64,000 nt of DNA, taken from the NCBI GenBank assembly GCA_022559845.1, contig CM040127.1, forward strand, positions 36,790,708 through 36,854,707, written 5' to 3'. Made by a program: the position numbers and the translations under genes. Positions 47,701 through 58,877 of the stretch are shown in pieces. The number at the start of each line of letters is the position of its first letter. The stretch's first letter is position 1. The notes under the pieces are model-generated. The model was not told where the DNA came from. It worked only from the letters and a program-made list of their open reading frames with translations, and did no database searches. The DNA comes from Amorphophallus konjac (lineage: Eukaryota > Streptophyta > Magnoliopsida > Alismatales > Araceae).

Positions 47701-50700
47701 AAATACCGGTCGGACGGCCATGCCGATCATTCCAACGCGACCGGGGAGATGAAAGTGACTTGTCAGAACTGACGGAATCCAAATCGGATGCCCGGTTTGA
47801 GCTCGGCGCTCAAAGTTCAGTTTTAAAATACACTTAGTTTAAATGAACTACCAGGTCGGCTCCGGGGGTCTAAAATTGGAAATACCGGTCAGACGGCCAT
47901 GCCGATCATTCCAACACTACCGGGGAGATGAAAGTGACTTGTCAGAACTGACGGAATCCAAATCGGATGTCCGGTTTGAGCTCGGCGCTCAAAGTTCAGT
48001 TTTAAAATACACTTAGTTTAAATGAACTATCAGGTCGGGTCCGGGGGTCTAAAATTGGAAATACCGGTCGGACGGCCGTGCCGATCATTCCAACGCGACC
48101 GGGGAGATGAAAGTGACTTGTCAGAACTGACGGAATCCAAATCGGATGTCCGGTTTGAGCTCGGCGCTCAAAGTTCAGTTTTAAAATACACTTAGTTTAA
48201 ATGAACTACCAGGTCGGGTCCGGGGGTCTAAAATTGGAAATACCGGTCGGACGGCCGTGCCGATCATTCCAACGCGACCGGGGAGATGAAAGTGACTTGT
48301 CAGAACTGACGGAATCCAAATCGGATGTCCGGTTTGAGCTCGGCGCTCAAAGTTCAGTTTTAAAATACACTTAGTTTAAATGAACTATCAGGTCGGGTCC
48401 GGGGGTCTAAAATTGGAAATACCGGTCGGACGGCCGTGCCGATCATTCCAACGTGACCGGGGAGATGAAAGTGACTTGTCAGAACTGACGGAATCCAAAT
48501 CGGATGCCCGGTTTGAGCTCGGCGCTCAAAGTTCAGTTTTAAAATACACTTAGTTTAAATGAACTACCAGGTCGGGTCTGGGGGTCTAAAATTGGAAATA
48601 CCGGTCGGACGGCCGTGTCGATCATTCCAACGCGACCGGGGAGATGAAAGTGACTTGTCAGAACTGACGGAATCCAAATCGGATGTCCGGTTTCGCTCAA
48701 AGTTCAGTTTTAAAATACACTTAGTTTAAATGAACTACCAGGTCGGGTCCGGGGGTCTAAAATTGGAAATACCGGTCGGACGGCCGTGCCGATCATTCCA
48801 ACACGACCGGGGAGATGAAAGTGACTTGTCAGAACTGACGGAATCCAAATCGGATGTCCGGTTTGAGCTCGGCGCTCAAAGTTCAGTTTTAAAATACACT
48901 TAGCTTAAATGAACTGCCAGGTCAGGTCCGGGGGTCAAAAACTTGAAATACAAGTCGGACGGCCGTGCCGATCATTCCAACGCGGCCGGGGAGATGAAAG
49001 TGACTTGTCAGAACTGACGGAATCCAAATCGGATGCCCGGTTTGAGCTCGGCGCTCAAAGTTCAGTTTTAAAATACACTTAGTTTAAATGAACTACCAGG
49101 TCGGGTCCGGGGGTCTAAAATTAGAAATACCGGTCGGACGGCCGTGCTGATCATTCCAACACGACCGGGGAGATGAAAGTGACTTGTCAGAACTGACGGA
49201 ATCCAAATCGGATGTCCGGTTTGAGCTCGGCGCTCAAAGTTCAGTTTTAAAATACACTTAGTTTAAATGAACTATCAGGTCGGGTCCAGGGGTCTAAAAT
49301 TGGAAATACTGGTCGGACGGCCGTGCCGATCATTCCAACGCGACCGGGGAGATGAAAGTGACTTGTCAGAACTGACGGAATCCAAATCGGATGCCCGGTT
49401 TGAGCTCGGCGCTCAAAGTTCAGTTTTAAAATACACTTAGTTTAAATGAACTACCAGGTCGGGTCCGGGGGTCTAAAATTGGAAATACCGGTCGGACGGC
49501 CGTGCCGATCATTCCAACACTACCGGGGAGATGAAAGTGACTTGTCAGAACTGACGGAATCCAAATCGGATGTCCGGTTTGAGCTCGGCGCTCAAAGTTC
49601 AGTTTTAAAATACACTTAGTTTAAATGAACTATCAGGTCGGGTCCGGGGGTCTAAAATTGGAAATACCGGTCGGACGGCCGTGCCGATCATTCCAACGCG
49701 ACCGGGGAGATGAAAGTGACTTGTCAGAACTGACGGAATCCAAATCGGATGCCCGGTTTGAGCTCGGCGCTCAAAGTTCAGTTTTAAAATACACTTAGTT
49801 TAAATGAACTACCAGGTCGGGTCCGGGGGTCTAAAATTAGAAATACCAGTCGGACGGCCGTGCCGATCATTCCAACACGACCGGGGAGATGAAAGTGACT
49901 TGTCAGAACTGACGGAATCCAAATCGGATGTCCGGTTTGAGCTCGGCGCTCAAAGTTCAGTTTTAAAATACACTTAGTTTAAATGAACTATCAGGTCGGG
50001 TCCGGGGGTCTAAAATTGGAAATACTGGTCGGACGGCCGTGCCGATCATTCCAACGCGACCGGGGAGATGAAAGTGACTTGTCAGAACTGGCGGAATCCA
50101 AATCGGATGTCCGGTTTGAGCTCGGCGCTCAAAGTTCAGTTTTAAAATACACTTAGTTTAAATGAACTGCCAGGTCGGGTCCGGGGGTCTAAAATTGGAA
50201 ATACCGGTCGGACGGCCGTGCCGATCATTCCAACACGACCGGGGAGATGAAAGTGACTTGTCAGAACTGACGGAATCCAAATCGGATGTCCGGTTTGAGC
50301 TCGGCGCTCAAAGTTCAGTTTTAAAATACACTTACTTTAAATGAACTATCAGGTCAGGTCCGGGGGTCAAAAACTTGAAATACAAGTCGGACGGCCGTGC
50401 CGATCATTCCAACGCGACCGGGGAGATGAAAGTGACTTGTCAGAACTGACGGAATCCAAATCGGATGCCCGGTTTGAGCTCGGCGCTCAAAGTTCAGTTT
50501 TAAAATACACTTAGTTTAAATGAACTACCAGGTCGGGTCCGGGGGTCTAAATATTGTTTCAAGCTAGTAGTTGATCTATAAAATCTGCAGTTATCAATTT
50601 GATATGTTTGATTTATATTTATGCTCATTTCTTCGCACTAATTTTTTTATCTATAAATGAATGTTATTATTTTTTTAATGTAGGGGGATCCTTCTGCGGG

Positions 50701-50776
50701 CAGCGACAGAGGAGATGAGCAGGGCAGTGACGATATGGATGATGAGGATATTGACGATGTACCAGATATTTCTTGA
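44795..50776 (+). CDS. TNPA-like CACTA protein (Transposase_24 domain), 17 exons, 608 aa
   Basis: Exons 44795-44885, 44957-45010, 45074-45130, 45197-45226, 45290-45346, 45413-45469, 45536-45592, 45659-45715, 45782-45838, 45905-45961, 46028-46084, 46151-46280, 46357-46486, 46572-46898, 46975-47079, 47171-47581, 50684-50776; 1827 nt, all phases consistent. Residues 1-30 are basic (MVRGGRTRGGRRSSSERGTT). Exons 2-11 encode repeated Pro-rich modules (GLSGLPPVVHTPPPPPPAA). From exon 14 comes the plant En/Spm Transposase_24 domain (FTCGHDAARCRRAWESTMLS, SISYAAHKQKLAVELNRPPS, FLEVFDRTHKKKGTNDF, TYSKAVTEKYGEGDTQQPEF). A Gln-rich helix (DMQRQQQHFQQEISSQ) and an acidic tail (DDMDDEDIDDVPDIS) follow. Family members bind subterminal repeats and aid transposition. 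A first exon further upstream cannot be excluded. The 3.1-kb last intron carries a satellite array. Confidence 0.85.
44957..46150 (+). repeat. 123-bp tandem array of exon-intron modules
   Basis: Exon starts at 45290, 45413, 45536, 45659, 45782, 45905, 46028 and 46151 are exactly 123 bp apart; 45074 to 45197 is also 123, and 45197 to 45290 is 93 because that exon is 27 bp shorter and the intron 3 bp shorter. Each full unit is a 57-bp phase-1 exon (GTCTCAGTGGCCTCCCACCT... to GCTGCAG) and a 66-bp intron (GTATGTATATTTTAATTATA... to TTCTTGCAG). Exon 2 (44957) is an older relative. Introns are as conserved as exons. Confidence 0.93.
47683..50548 (+). repeat. Satellite array, 16 x 179 bp, in the last intron of the TNPA-like gene
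   Basis: The marker CCGGGGGTCTAAAATTGG starts at 47683, 47862, 48041 and 48220, then continues with a 179-bp period to 50539. The total fits sixteen units minus 8 bp, and exactly one unit (near 48690) lacks 8 bp in GAGCTCGGCGCTCAAAG. Copies differ at a few positions that alternate along the array (GGATGCCCGG or GGATGTCCGG; CAACGCGACC or CAACACGACC), suggesting two-unit steps in places. It lies between the donor at 47582 and the acceptor ending at 50683. Confidence 0.95.
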
Positions 50777-51594
50777 TGTTTAATGATATTTGTTTTATGT
50801 TATTCAGACGGATCAGCAGGGTTAATGTGTTTTTTTTTTGTATTTATTTGATCAGCATGGTGTTGAATTTTTTTATTGGTGGTGTTTATTTATTTGAACA
50901 TCTATGTTGATGTTGAGTTTTTTTCGGTGGTGTTTATTTATTTGGGTACGTTGATGTTGAGTTTTTTGTGTGGTTATCAGTAGGTTCCCAATAATTTTTT
51001 TAACAGGTTTATTAGATAAATAAACGCAATATTTTAAAAAAATATATTTTTGATTTCAGACGGATTTTCACTCCGTCGCTATTTCCGTTTGGAATAGCGA
51101 CGGTAATTTCAGACGGAAATTAATATCCGTCGTGATTTCCGTTTCAAACACCGACGGATTTAGGACGAATTTGCATATGGAACCGTCGTCGGTAGTTACG
51201 ACGAAAAAGTAATCCGTCGTAATATCCGGCAGATATAGCGACGGATTTCAGACAAGCTTTCAGACGGATTACTGACGGTATTTACAACGGATTATAAATC
51301 CGTCTTAAAAACCGTATGAAATACAGACGGATAATTTCAGACGGACAGTTACATACGGAAATTTTATCGTATGAGATTTAGACGGAATTTGTGACCGAAA
51401 TTTATTCTGTCTTAATTTCAGACGGAATTTCAGACAGACAAATTAACTGTCACAAATTTGTGACTAAGAATTTCAGACGGTCGATTCCCGTCTTAAATCC
51501 GTCGGAATTCCGTTACAAATATGGTTTGCGACGGATTCTCAGACGGATTTGAGACGGATAATGTCCGTCTGAAATCCCGCTTTTTCTGGTAGTG
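50777..51594. repeat. 3' flank of the TNPA-like gene and right subterminal/terminal repeats of the CACTA
   Basis: Positions 50777-51050 are T-rich 3' flank containing an imperfect duplication (TGATGTTGAGTTTTTT near 50909 and 50949). From about 51055 GACGGA / TCCGTC motifs appear in both orientations, closing with GTCCGTCTGAAATCCCGC and the inverse terminal repeat ending GGTAGTG at 51594. Confidence 0.85.
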
Positions 51595-51597
51595 ATA

Positions 51598-52565
51598 AGT
51601 TTCATCAGAATAGACGAAAGGTCTAAACTGGCAGGGTTTCATCATTGATCGGGCGAGGTGCCAGTCGACCAACAGTTGGTTTCATCATCGATATTGGGTT
51701 TATATCGACGCAAAGAGAGTTTGTGTTTTCATCAGAATGGACGTAAGGTCCAGACCGGATATGGTTTAAATTGGACATGGTTTCATCACTGATCGGGCTA
51801 GGTGCCAGTCGATCAGTGGTTGGTTTCATCGTCGATATTGGGCTTATATCGACGCAAGGAGTTTCATAGGTTTCATCAGTATAGACGTAAGGTCTAAACC
51901 GGACAGAGGATTTCATCATTGATCGGGCGAGGTGCCGGTCGATCAACGGTGGGACGTATGTAGAGGTGTAGGTCTCGTCAGGACAGACGTAAGGTCTATT
52001 CCAGCAGGTTTTATCGCGGGTGGGACTTAGCCAAGAAATACGTAGGTTTCATCAGGATAGGCGTAGGGTCTATCCTGGTAGGGTTTCATCGTTGACCGGG
52101 CAAGGAGCCGATCGATCAAGGGAAGGTTTAAGAGTTTCATCAGGACAGACGTAAGGTCTGAGCTGGACAGGCTTTATCAGAATGGTGATGGGTTTTATTA
52201 TCGGTGGGACTTTTAAAGAGGGTATGCAAATTATATCAGGGTAAACGTAAGGTCTGCCCTGGAAAGGTTTCATCGTTGACCGGGCAAGGAGCCAAACGGT
52301 TAACGGAAGACCTTATCAAGGGAAGGAAGTATGGAATTTCTCAGAACTACCATATTACTGGCCCAGGCGACCTTTCGGGTTTTCACCGGAGCCAGCCCCC
52401 TCTTGCTTTTGCCCACGCGCCCTTTCGGGTTTTCACGTGGCGGGTTACCCGATTTTACCTGCAGTGCCCTTTTGGGTTTTCACCACAGCTGGGTTTTAGC
52501 GATTCTTGCCCTTGTCCAGAATGCCTGAACAAGTCTGGCGGGGTATCTCTATTTTTAACCCCACT

Positions 52566-52612
<47 letters not shown>

Positions 52613-53570
52613 TCTTTCTCTTTTCCTTTGTCATCATCTTTCCTGGAACTAGAACTTTCATTCTATGGACCATGGGACCATGTGTTTATTGTGGATACAT
52701 GATCATTGATGTGGGTGTCAACATCAATGCAAAGGGGAATAGGGTTTCATGATCTATCCAGACGAAAGGTCCGAATTGATTTAGAGGATATAGATAGCAG
52801 CTCGGGCACGAAGCCATTTGCTAGAAATGTGAGTTTCATCGTTAATGTAAGGTTTGACATTAACGCAAAGGAATAGAGTTTCATGATCTATCCAGATGAA
52901 GGGTCTGAATTGATTCAAACAGCTGTGTCGTGTTTGTCAGAGCAGACGGAAGGTCTACCCTGGATGGGTTTTAGCATCGATCAGGCAGTCTGCCAACCAA
53001 TCAATAGCAGATTTCATCATTGGTATTGGGCTCATACCAATGCAAAGGTTTCATATGTTTCATCGGGATAGACGTAAGGTCTAAACCGGACAGGTTTCAT
53101 CGCTGATCGGGCAGTGTGCCAATCGATCAATAGCAGGTTTCATCATCGGTACCGGGTTCATACCAATGCAAGGATTTCATATGTTTCATCGGGATAGACG
53201 TAAGGTCTAAACCGGAGAGGCTTTATCGTTGATCGGGCAGGGTGCCAATCGATCAACATCAGGCTTCACCATCGGTACCGGGACGTGTGATAGGTTTCAT
53301 CAGAATAGATGTAAGATCTAGACTGGATGGGATTCATCGTGGTGGATCTTAGATAAAGACAAGTGGAAGTGTTTCATCAGAACAGACGAAAGGTCTATTC
53401 CGAGGTGGGTCCCTCTTTTTTTTCGTGTTGCTCTCTGAGCAGGTGCCATTCATCGATGTGGGGTGAACATCAATGCAAAGGAGAGTAGGGCTTCATCATG
53501 CAATTCAAACGGAAGGTCTAAACCGAAGCTGGTGGATGGCGGCTTAGGCATGAAGCTGTTGCCAGGAATG
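51598..53570. repeat. 127-bp tandem array of Element 3, part 3 (with variants)
   Basis: Continues the array seen before 37650, with the same landmarks (AGACGTAAGGTCTAAACCGG, TTTCATCATTGATCGGGC, ATTGGGCTTATATCG), but copies become more diverged to the right. A spacer at about 52320-52620 holds CGCCCTTTCGGGTTTTCACG repeats and a (TA)n tract (52569-52608). Confidence 0.85.
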
Positions 53571-53960
53571 TAGATTAGCTTAACAGGGACGAAGAGTCCA
53601 GGTTAAAGAAACAGACCGGCCTATCTTGTCGATGATGACAAAGGCCGAGGAATTGTTTAGACAAGATTTCCGACGGGACTTTGTGATGATTGTCCTTCTC
53701 GGAGTTTTATCAGGAAGGGTGAAGAAGGGAACTTTAAATTACCACATTACTGGTTTAAGCGCCCTTTCGAGTTTTCGCCGAAGCCAGCCCCCTCTTGCTT
53801 TTGCCCACGCGCCCTTTCGGGTTTTCACGTGGCGGGGTACCCGATTTTGCCTGCAGTGCCCTTTCGGGTTTTCACCACAGTTGGGTTTTGGGCCATTTTT
53901 ACCATTGTCCCTAATATAGGAGCAAGTCTGGCGGGGTATCTCTATTTTTAACCCTATTTT
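52330..53960. repeat. Two copies of a CCCTTTCGGGTTTTCAC block about 1.4 kb apart
   Basis: Blocks at about 52345-52560 and 53735-53950 are near-duplicates: each contains three GCCCTTTCGGGTTTTCA-type phrases, AGCCAGCCCCCTCTTGCTTT, and ends TCTGGCGGGGTATCTCTATT followed by TTTAACCC. In the first copy a (TA)n tract follows; in the second a T-rich stretch follows. The sequence between them is variant 127-bp array, so a segment of about 1.4 kb appears to have been duplicated within Element 3. Confidence 0.75.
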
Positions 53961-54029
53961 TACTTTCTTTTATTCTTTCTTCTTCCTTCCTCTCTTTTTT
54001 TAGAGGGTGACAGGTCGGAATGCCCCTAG

Positions 54030-54622
54030 ATCAGGATAAGGGTAGCTTGGCTGGGGCGGAGTGCCGCCAGACCAAGAAAGGGGTAGCTCGGCTAGGGAGG
54101 AGTGCCGCTAGACCAAGAAAAGGGTAGCTCGGCTAGGGCGGAGTGCAGCTAGACCAAGAAAGGGGTAGTTTGGCTAGGGCGGAGCGCCACTAGACCAAGA
54201 AAGGGGTAGCTCGGCTTGGGCGGAGTGCCGCTAGACCAAGAAAGGGATAGCTCGGCTAGGGCGGAGTGTCGCTAGACCAAGAAAGGGGTAGCTCGGCTAG
54301 GGCAGAGTGCCGCTAGACCAAGAAAGGGGTAGCTCGGCTAGGGCGGAGTGCTACTAGACCAAGAAAGGGGTTGTTTGGCTAGGGCGGAGTGCCGCTAGAC
54401 CAAGAAAGGGGTTGTTTGTCTAGGGCGGAGTGCCGCTAGACCAAGAAAGGGGTAGCTCGGCTAGGGCGGAGTGCCGCTAGACCAAGAAAGGGGTAGTTTG
54501 GCTAGGGCGGAGTGCCGCTAGACCAAGAAAGGGGTAGCTCGGCTAGGGCGGAGTGCCGCTAGACCAAGAAAGGGGTAGCTCGGCTAGGGCGGAGTGCCGC
54601 TAGACCAAGAAAAGGGTAGTTT
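54030..54622. repeat. 41-bp tandem array of Element 3
   Basis: About fourteen copies of a 41-bp unit marked by GGCGGAGTGCCGCTAGACCA followed by AGAAAGGGGTAGCTCGGCTA. It directly abuts the 3' end of the integrase frame (stop near 54630). Short sequence variants (TAGTTTGGC, TTGTTTGTC) occur in scattered copies. Confidence 0.93.
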
Positions 54623-54629
54623 TGCCTGA

Positions 54630-56960
54630 TCACTCGGGGAATGTCGGTTGTGCTGCATGATACAGCTTTAGATGTCTTCCGTTGAGTGGTGAGAATTGAA
54701 TTTCCCCTCGATGGTTGACAACCACGTAGGCTCCTCCTTCGTAGACCCTCTGTATCACATAAGGACCTTCCCAATTAGCATTCAGCTTCCCTTTTGGGTT
54801 GGACGCCATGACTTCTCTTTTCTTGACCATGACGAGGTCACCTTTCTTGAATTCTCGGCCTCTTACGAGTTTGTTAAATGCATTAGCTATGCGGGCCTGA
54901 TACATTTGGATATTCTTCTGAGCTTGGAGGCGTTTCTCTTCCAATTCAGCCAATTCTTCTAATCTTCTTTCTGCATTGGTCTGTTCGCCACGGGCCAGGC
55001 CATATTGGACTGCCACTCTGAGTGACGGGATTTCCAGCTCTAGCGGAACCACTGCCTCTGAGCCGTATACCAGTGAGTATGGTGAGCACCCTGTAGGTGT
55101 CTTGAAGACGGTGCGGTACGCCCACAGAGCTTCATACATTTTTTCTTCCCAGTCCTTTTTATTGGAACTGACGACCTTGGCCAGCAGGGTGCACAGAGTC
55201 TTGTTAAAAGCTTCCAACAACCCGTTTGCCTGTGGATTGTAAGGGGTGGAAGTCCTCCACTCGATTTTATATTTCTCGGCAAGCCGATAGACCTTCTGAT
55301 TTCTGAAATGGCTTCCGTTATCAGATATTATTCGGCTGGGGATTCCGAACCGGAAGATAATATTCTGCTTGATGAATCTAGCGACCAGCTCACCAGTCAC
55401 TTCTCTTAACGCTACAGCCTCAGCCCATCGGGAGAAGTAATCTGTTATGGCCAGTATGTACTTATGTCCGGCCGAGGAAGTCGGCAGTGGCCCGACTACA
55501 TCAGTTCCCCATTGTGCAAATGGCCAGCTGGGAACTGTAGGGTGCAGAGTCGTAGGAGGCCTTCTAGGCACAGTAGCATGCTCTTGACATTTTTGGCATG
55601 ACTTTGCGAATTTACAGTAGTCTTCAAACATGGTGGGCCAATAGTAGCCCAGCTTCTTGATTTCTATCTTCATCTTGGGACCAGCCTGGTGGGCACCTGC
55701 TGTTCCGGCATGTACTTCTTTCATCGCCTGCCAAGCTTCCTCAATGGACAGGCAGCGGAGCAGAATCTTCTTGCGTGCATCTGCCATTATTCGGAACAAA
55801 GTTCCATTCCTGTATTCATAAGAATATTTGATTCTCAGAAATTTCATCTTTTCTTCTCTTTTCTGCGGCAGCTGTTGGTGTAGAAACCACTGCAGCAGGT
55901 GCTGTCTCCAATCAGACGCTTGTACCATGCTAATAGCAGCAACTTCGTCTTCTTCGGGGCACCCTTCTAGCATACTGGGGACTTGCCGCCGGTTCATAAC
56001 AACAATGTTCAGTGTCTCATTTGGTGGGATTGCTAGTGAGCTGGCTAGCTTTGCCAGTGCATCAGCTTGGGCATTGTGCCCCCGGCCCACATGCTTGAGC
56101 TCAATATGATAGAATTTCGCAATAAGGCGCACAGCTTTCTGGTGGTAGGGATTCAATTCTGGCTTCCGCACTTCGAACTCCCCTTGGATTTGTTTTATTA
56201 TCAACATCGAATCCCCGAATACCTGAAGCATTTGGATACCCATGTTGAGGCTGATATGCAGACCGATTATCAGAGCTTCGTACTCAGCTTCATTATTGGT
56301 GTAGAGCTTGTTTATAGAACAGGAAGTATGCACGACCTCCCCTTCTGGCGACTTCAGCACAATACCGGCCCCGGCCCGTATTCTGGTCTTTCCATCGGAG
56401 TCTATCTCTGTTCTAGACGCTCTGTCAAAGAATAGCTGCCACATAACTGGCCGAGCTTGGCAAGCTTCGAGTGTCTCATCATCGGGTAACTCAGTCCCTA
56501 GCATGTCATTTTCTGGCACAGGATGCTCTGCGAAGAAATCAGCCACGGCCTGTCCTTTTATCGCCCTCTGGGGTGTGTAGGTAATATCAAATTCCATCAG
56601 GATCACTGCCCATTTGCCCAACCGGCCCTTCAGTACTGGCTGAGTCAATATGTATTTGAGCGGATCTGCTGCAGATATCAACCTGACTTCATGTGACAAC
56701 ATATAGTGTCGGAGCTTCTTGACAGCAAAGACTAGTGCCAAGCATGTCTTTTCTATGTAACTGTAGCCTTCTTCAGTTCTAATCAGCCTCCTACTCAAGT
56801 AGTACAAGGCTTGCTCTTTGCCTCCTTCATTTATTTGTGCCAGCATTGCCCCCAGGGAACAGTGTGTGGCCGCGATATACAGTATCAAGGGCCTGCCCTT
56901 AATTGGTGCCCCCAGCACTGGAGGGGTCTTGAGATATTCTTTCAGCTTCTCAAAGGCTTC
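54630..56960 (-). pseudogene. Element 3 RNase H, archaeal-type RNase H and integrase
   Basis: A 762-codon open frame continuing the RT frame after one nonsense codon. Residues about 1-140: the retroelement RNase H, where the usual DAS motif reads YIAATHCS, so the catalytic Asp is missing. Residues about 158-295: a second RNase H of archaeal type (MWQLFFDRAS, NEAEYEALIIGL, VFGDSMLIIKQIQGEF, HNAQADALAKLASSL) with Asp, Glu, Asp and Asp present. Residues about 400-450: HHCC zinc finger (HAGTAGAHQ, CQKCQEH). Residues about 470-610: integrase core with TDVVGP, SDNGSHF and GLLEAFN (D-35-E spacing intact). The dual RNase H is the hallmark of the plant Tat lineage. Confidence 0.92.
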
Positions 56961-58877
56961 CTAACATCCATCGTCCCAGAGGAACGGTACATCTTTCATC
57001 ATGAGCTTGTGAAAGGGGTGGCATCTTCCCGATAGATTCGATATAAATTGTCGGATATAGGCCAACCGCCCTTGCAGAGATCTTAGCTCGGGCAGACTCC
57101 TTGGTGGAGGGAGCTCCTGGATAGCCTTAATCTTGGATGGGTCGATTTCAATGCCCCTATGTCGGACAATAAACCCGAGGAATTTTCCACTGGACACGCC
57201 GAAGGCACATTTCATAGGATTCATCTTGAGTTCATATTTGCACAGCCTCTCGAATACTATCCTCAGGTCTTGCAGATGGTCTTCTCTTCTGCTAGTTTTT
57301 ACTACCAGATCATCAATGTAGCACTCTACTTTCTTGAAGAGCAAATCATCAAAGATCTTTGTCATAGGTCTTTGGTAGGTAGCGCCGGCATTTTTAAGGC
57401 CGAACGGCATTCTTTTGTAGTGGAAAATTCCCTTTGGGGTGCGGAATGCAGTGTGGACCCTGTCTTGCCCAGCAATCCAAATCTGATTATATCCGGATGA
57501 GCAGTCCATAAACGAAAGAGATTCATGACCTGCAGTGGCGTCAATCATCACCTCGGTGATGGGTACAGGAAAATCATCCTTCGGACATGCCTTGTTGAGG
57601 TCCCGGAAGTCAACACAAATTCTGATCTGGCCATTTTTCCTCTTCACGGGCACTATATTTGCCAACCAGATAGTGTATTGATTTTCTTCAACAAACCCTA
57701 CATCAATGAGTTTATCGACCTCTTTGTTAATTTGATTAATCAGCCCAGGCCGCATCCGTCTAGAGGACTGCTCTACTGGTTCTGCATTCGGATCAACTGT
57801 CAGTAAGTGTTGTGCCATATCGGGACTTAATCCCGGCATTTCATCATAGGTCCACGCAAAGCAATCCCTGAATTCCCTCAAGAACTGTATGTAGTAATCC
57901 TCGGCCTCTGGCGTCAGCAAGGCACTGAGAAAGGTAGGCATGGGCTCTTCTTTGGTTCTCAGATTTATTTCTATCAACTCATCGACGGTGGCCTGGCCGC
58001 CATCTTCGACTTCAGGCGGAGCTTCTTGTAAGTCAACAAAGCCCCCCGGGATGCAGTCCTCTTCAGTTTCAGATCCTTCCAATTCTTCAGGTGGGACGCT
58101 GGTTGATGTTGAACCATCATGTCCTGGGGTAGTTGCTGGGTTTTCCCTCAGGTTTTGTTCAGCCTGGCCTTGTAGTGTCACTGGCTCTGCTTGTGATTCC
58201 AAGGTGCAGACCTCGGGTTGCAGGGAATTTGCTGATACATACTCTTTTGCCAAATTTTTCAGTTGTTGCATAGCTCGAACTTCCTCCAAGATGCATTCGA
58301 ACTCGAGACATTCCTTTGTTTCATCGGAAGTCTGGTCTTCATCGGGTGTCCCCGTATCAAACTTGGCTTCAGTTTGGAAAATGTCCTCCTTAAAAGACAG
58401 CTCTTCCAAGCATCTGCAGGCCGCCATTTCATTCTGCTCCTCAGTGCCTTGCTGGCTGCCAGAGGTTTCACCACCAGTAACAGAGTGGTATATGATTTCT
58501 TCTTCCTCAGAGGGGTCTTCATGTGAAAAGATGGTGGAGACGACGTCCACCTCTGCTTCATAATACTCTCGCAGAGTATAGCCCAGCCCCGGGTGACAGG
58601 TGATTTTCTTCAGTTCTTTATTATTGCGGGGAGGATCCCAGAGTTCTTGAAATGCTTTCTTTTGATCAGCTGACTGTAACAGGGGCATCTGCATCTGGGA
58701 AAACACCTGCATGACCCGTTGTGTAGTGTAGTCCAGGCCTGCAATTGGTGCCATCTGGCTGGACAATTCTTCAGGGATCCGACAGTCTTGATCATCCCCA
58801 CTGGTAGGCTCCCCAGTGTAAAATATCATAGGGGGTTCGCAGAAGTGAGGAACCTTCATGGTCCTCAGTGGCAGCAT
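56961..58877 (-). pseudogene. Element 3 reverse transcriptase with in-frame stop at its end
   Basis: The N-terminal ~330 residues are a variable acidic linker (EEEEIIYHSVTGGETSGSQQ). RT follows: FVEENQYTIWLANIVPVKRK, ICVDFRDLNKACPKDDFPVP, FMDCSSGYNQIWIAGQDR, MPFGLKNAGATYQRPMTKIF, and the catalytic YIDDLVVKT. A TAG at 56961-56963 in DDGC/EAFEKLK (normally CAG) separates it from RNase H in the same frame. Catalytic residues are otherwise intact. Confidence 0.93.

Larger units (their letters stand above)
37654..51594 (+). mobile_element. 13.9-kb CACTA (En/Spm) transposon with two apparently intact genes
   Basis: Starts CACTACCAAAAAAAGCGGGA and ends in the inverse of CACTACCAGAAAAAGCGGGA (one mismatch). 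Both ends are flanked by ATA (37651-37653, 51595-51597). Removing it restores the phase of the 127-bp array across the junction. Left to right: subterminal motifs, captured GC-rich and retroelement fragments, a hairpin-rich leader, a TNP2-type transposase gene, a TNPA-like gene with a huge last intron, and right subterminal motifs. TNP2 is the catalytic DDE transposase; TNPA-type proteins bind subterminal motifs. Both spliced frames are open, so this is a candidate autonomous element, and the foldback element 0.7 kb away shares its ends. Confidence 0.95.

Noticed and set aside
44957..50548. CRISPR-like array interpretation of regular repeats
   Set aside because: Repeats are contiguous units of 123 and 179 bp in a plant transposon, with splice sites in the first case; there are no unique spacers.
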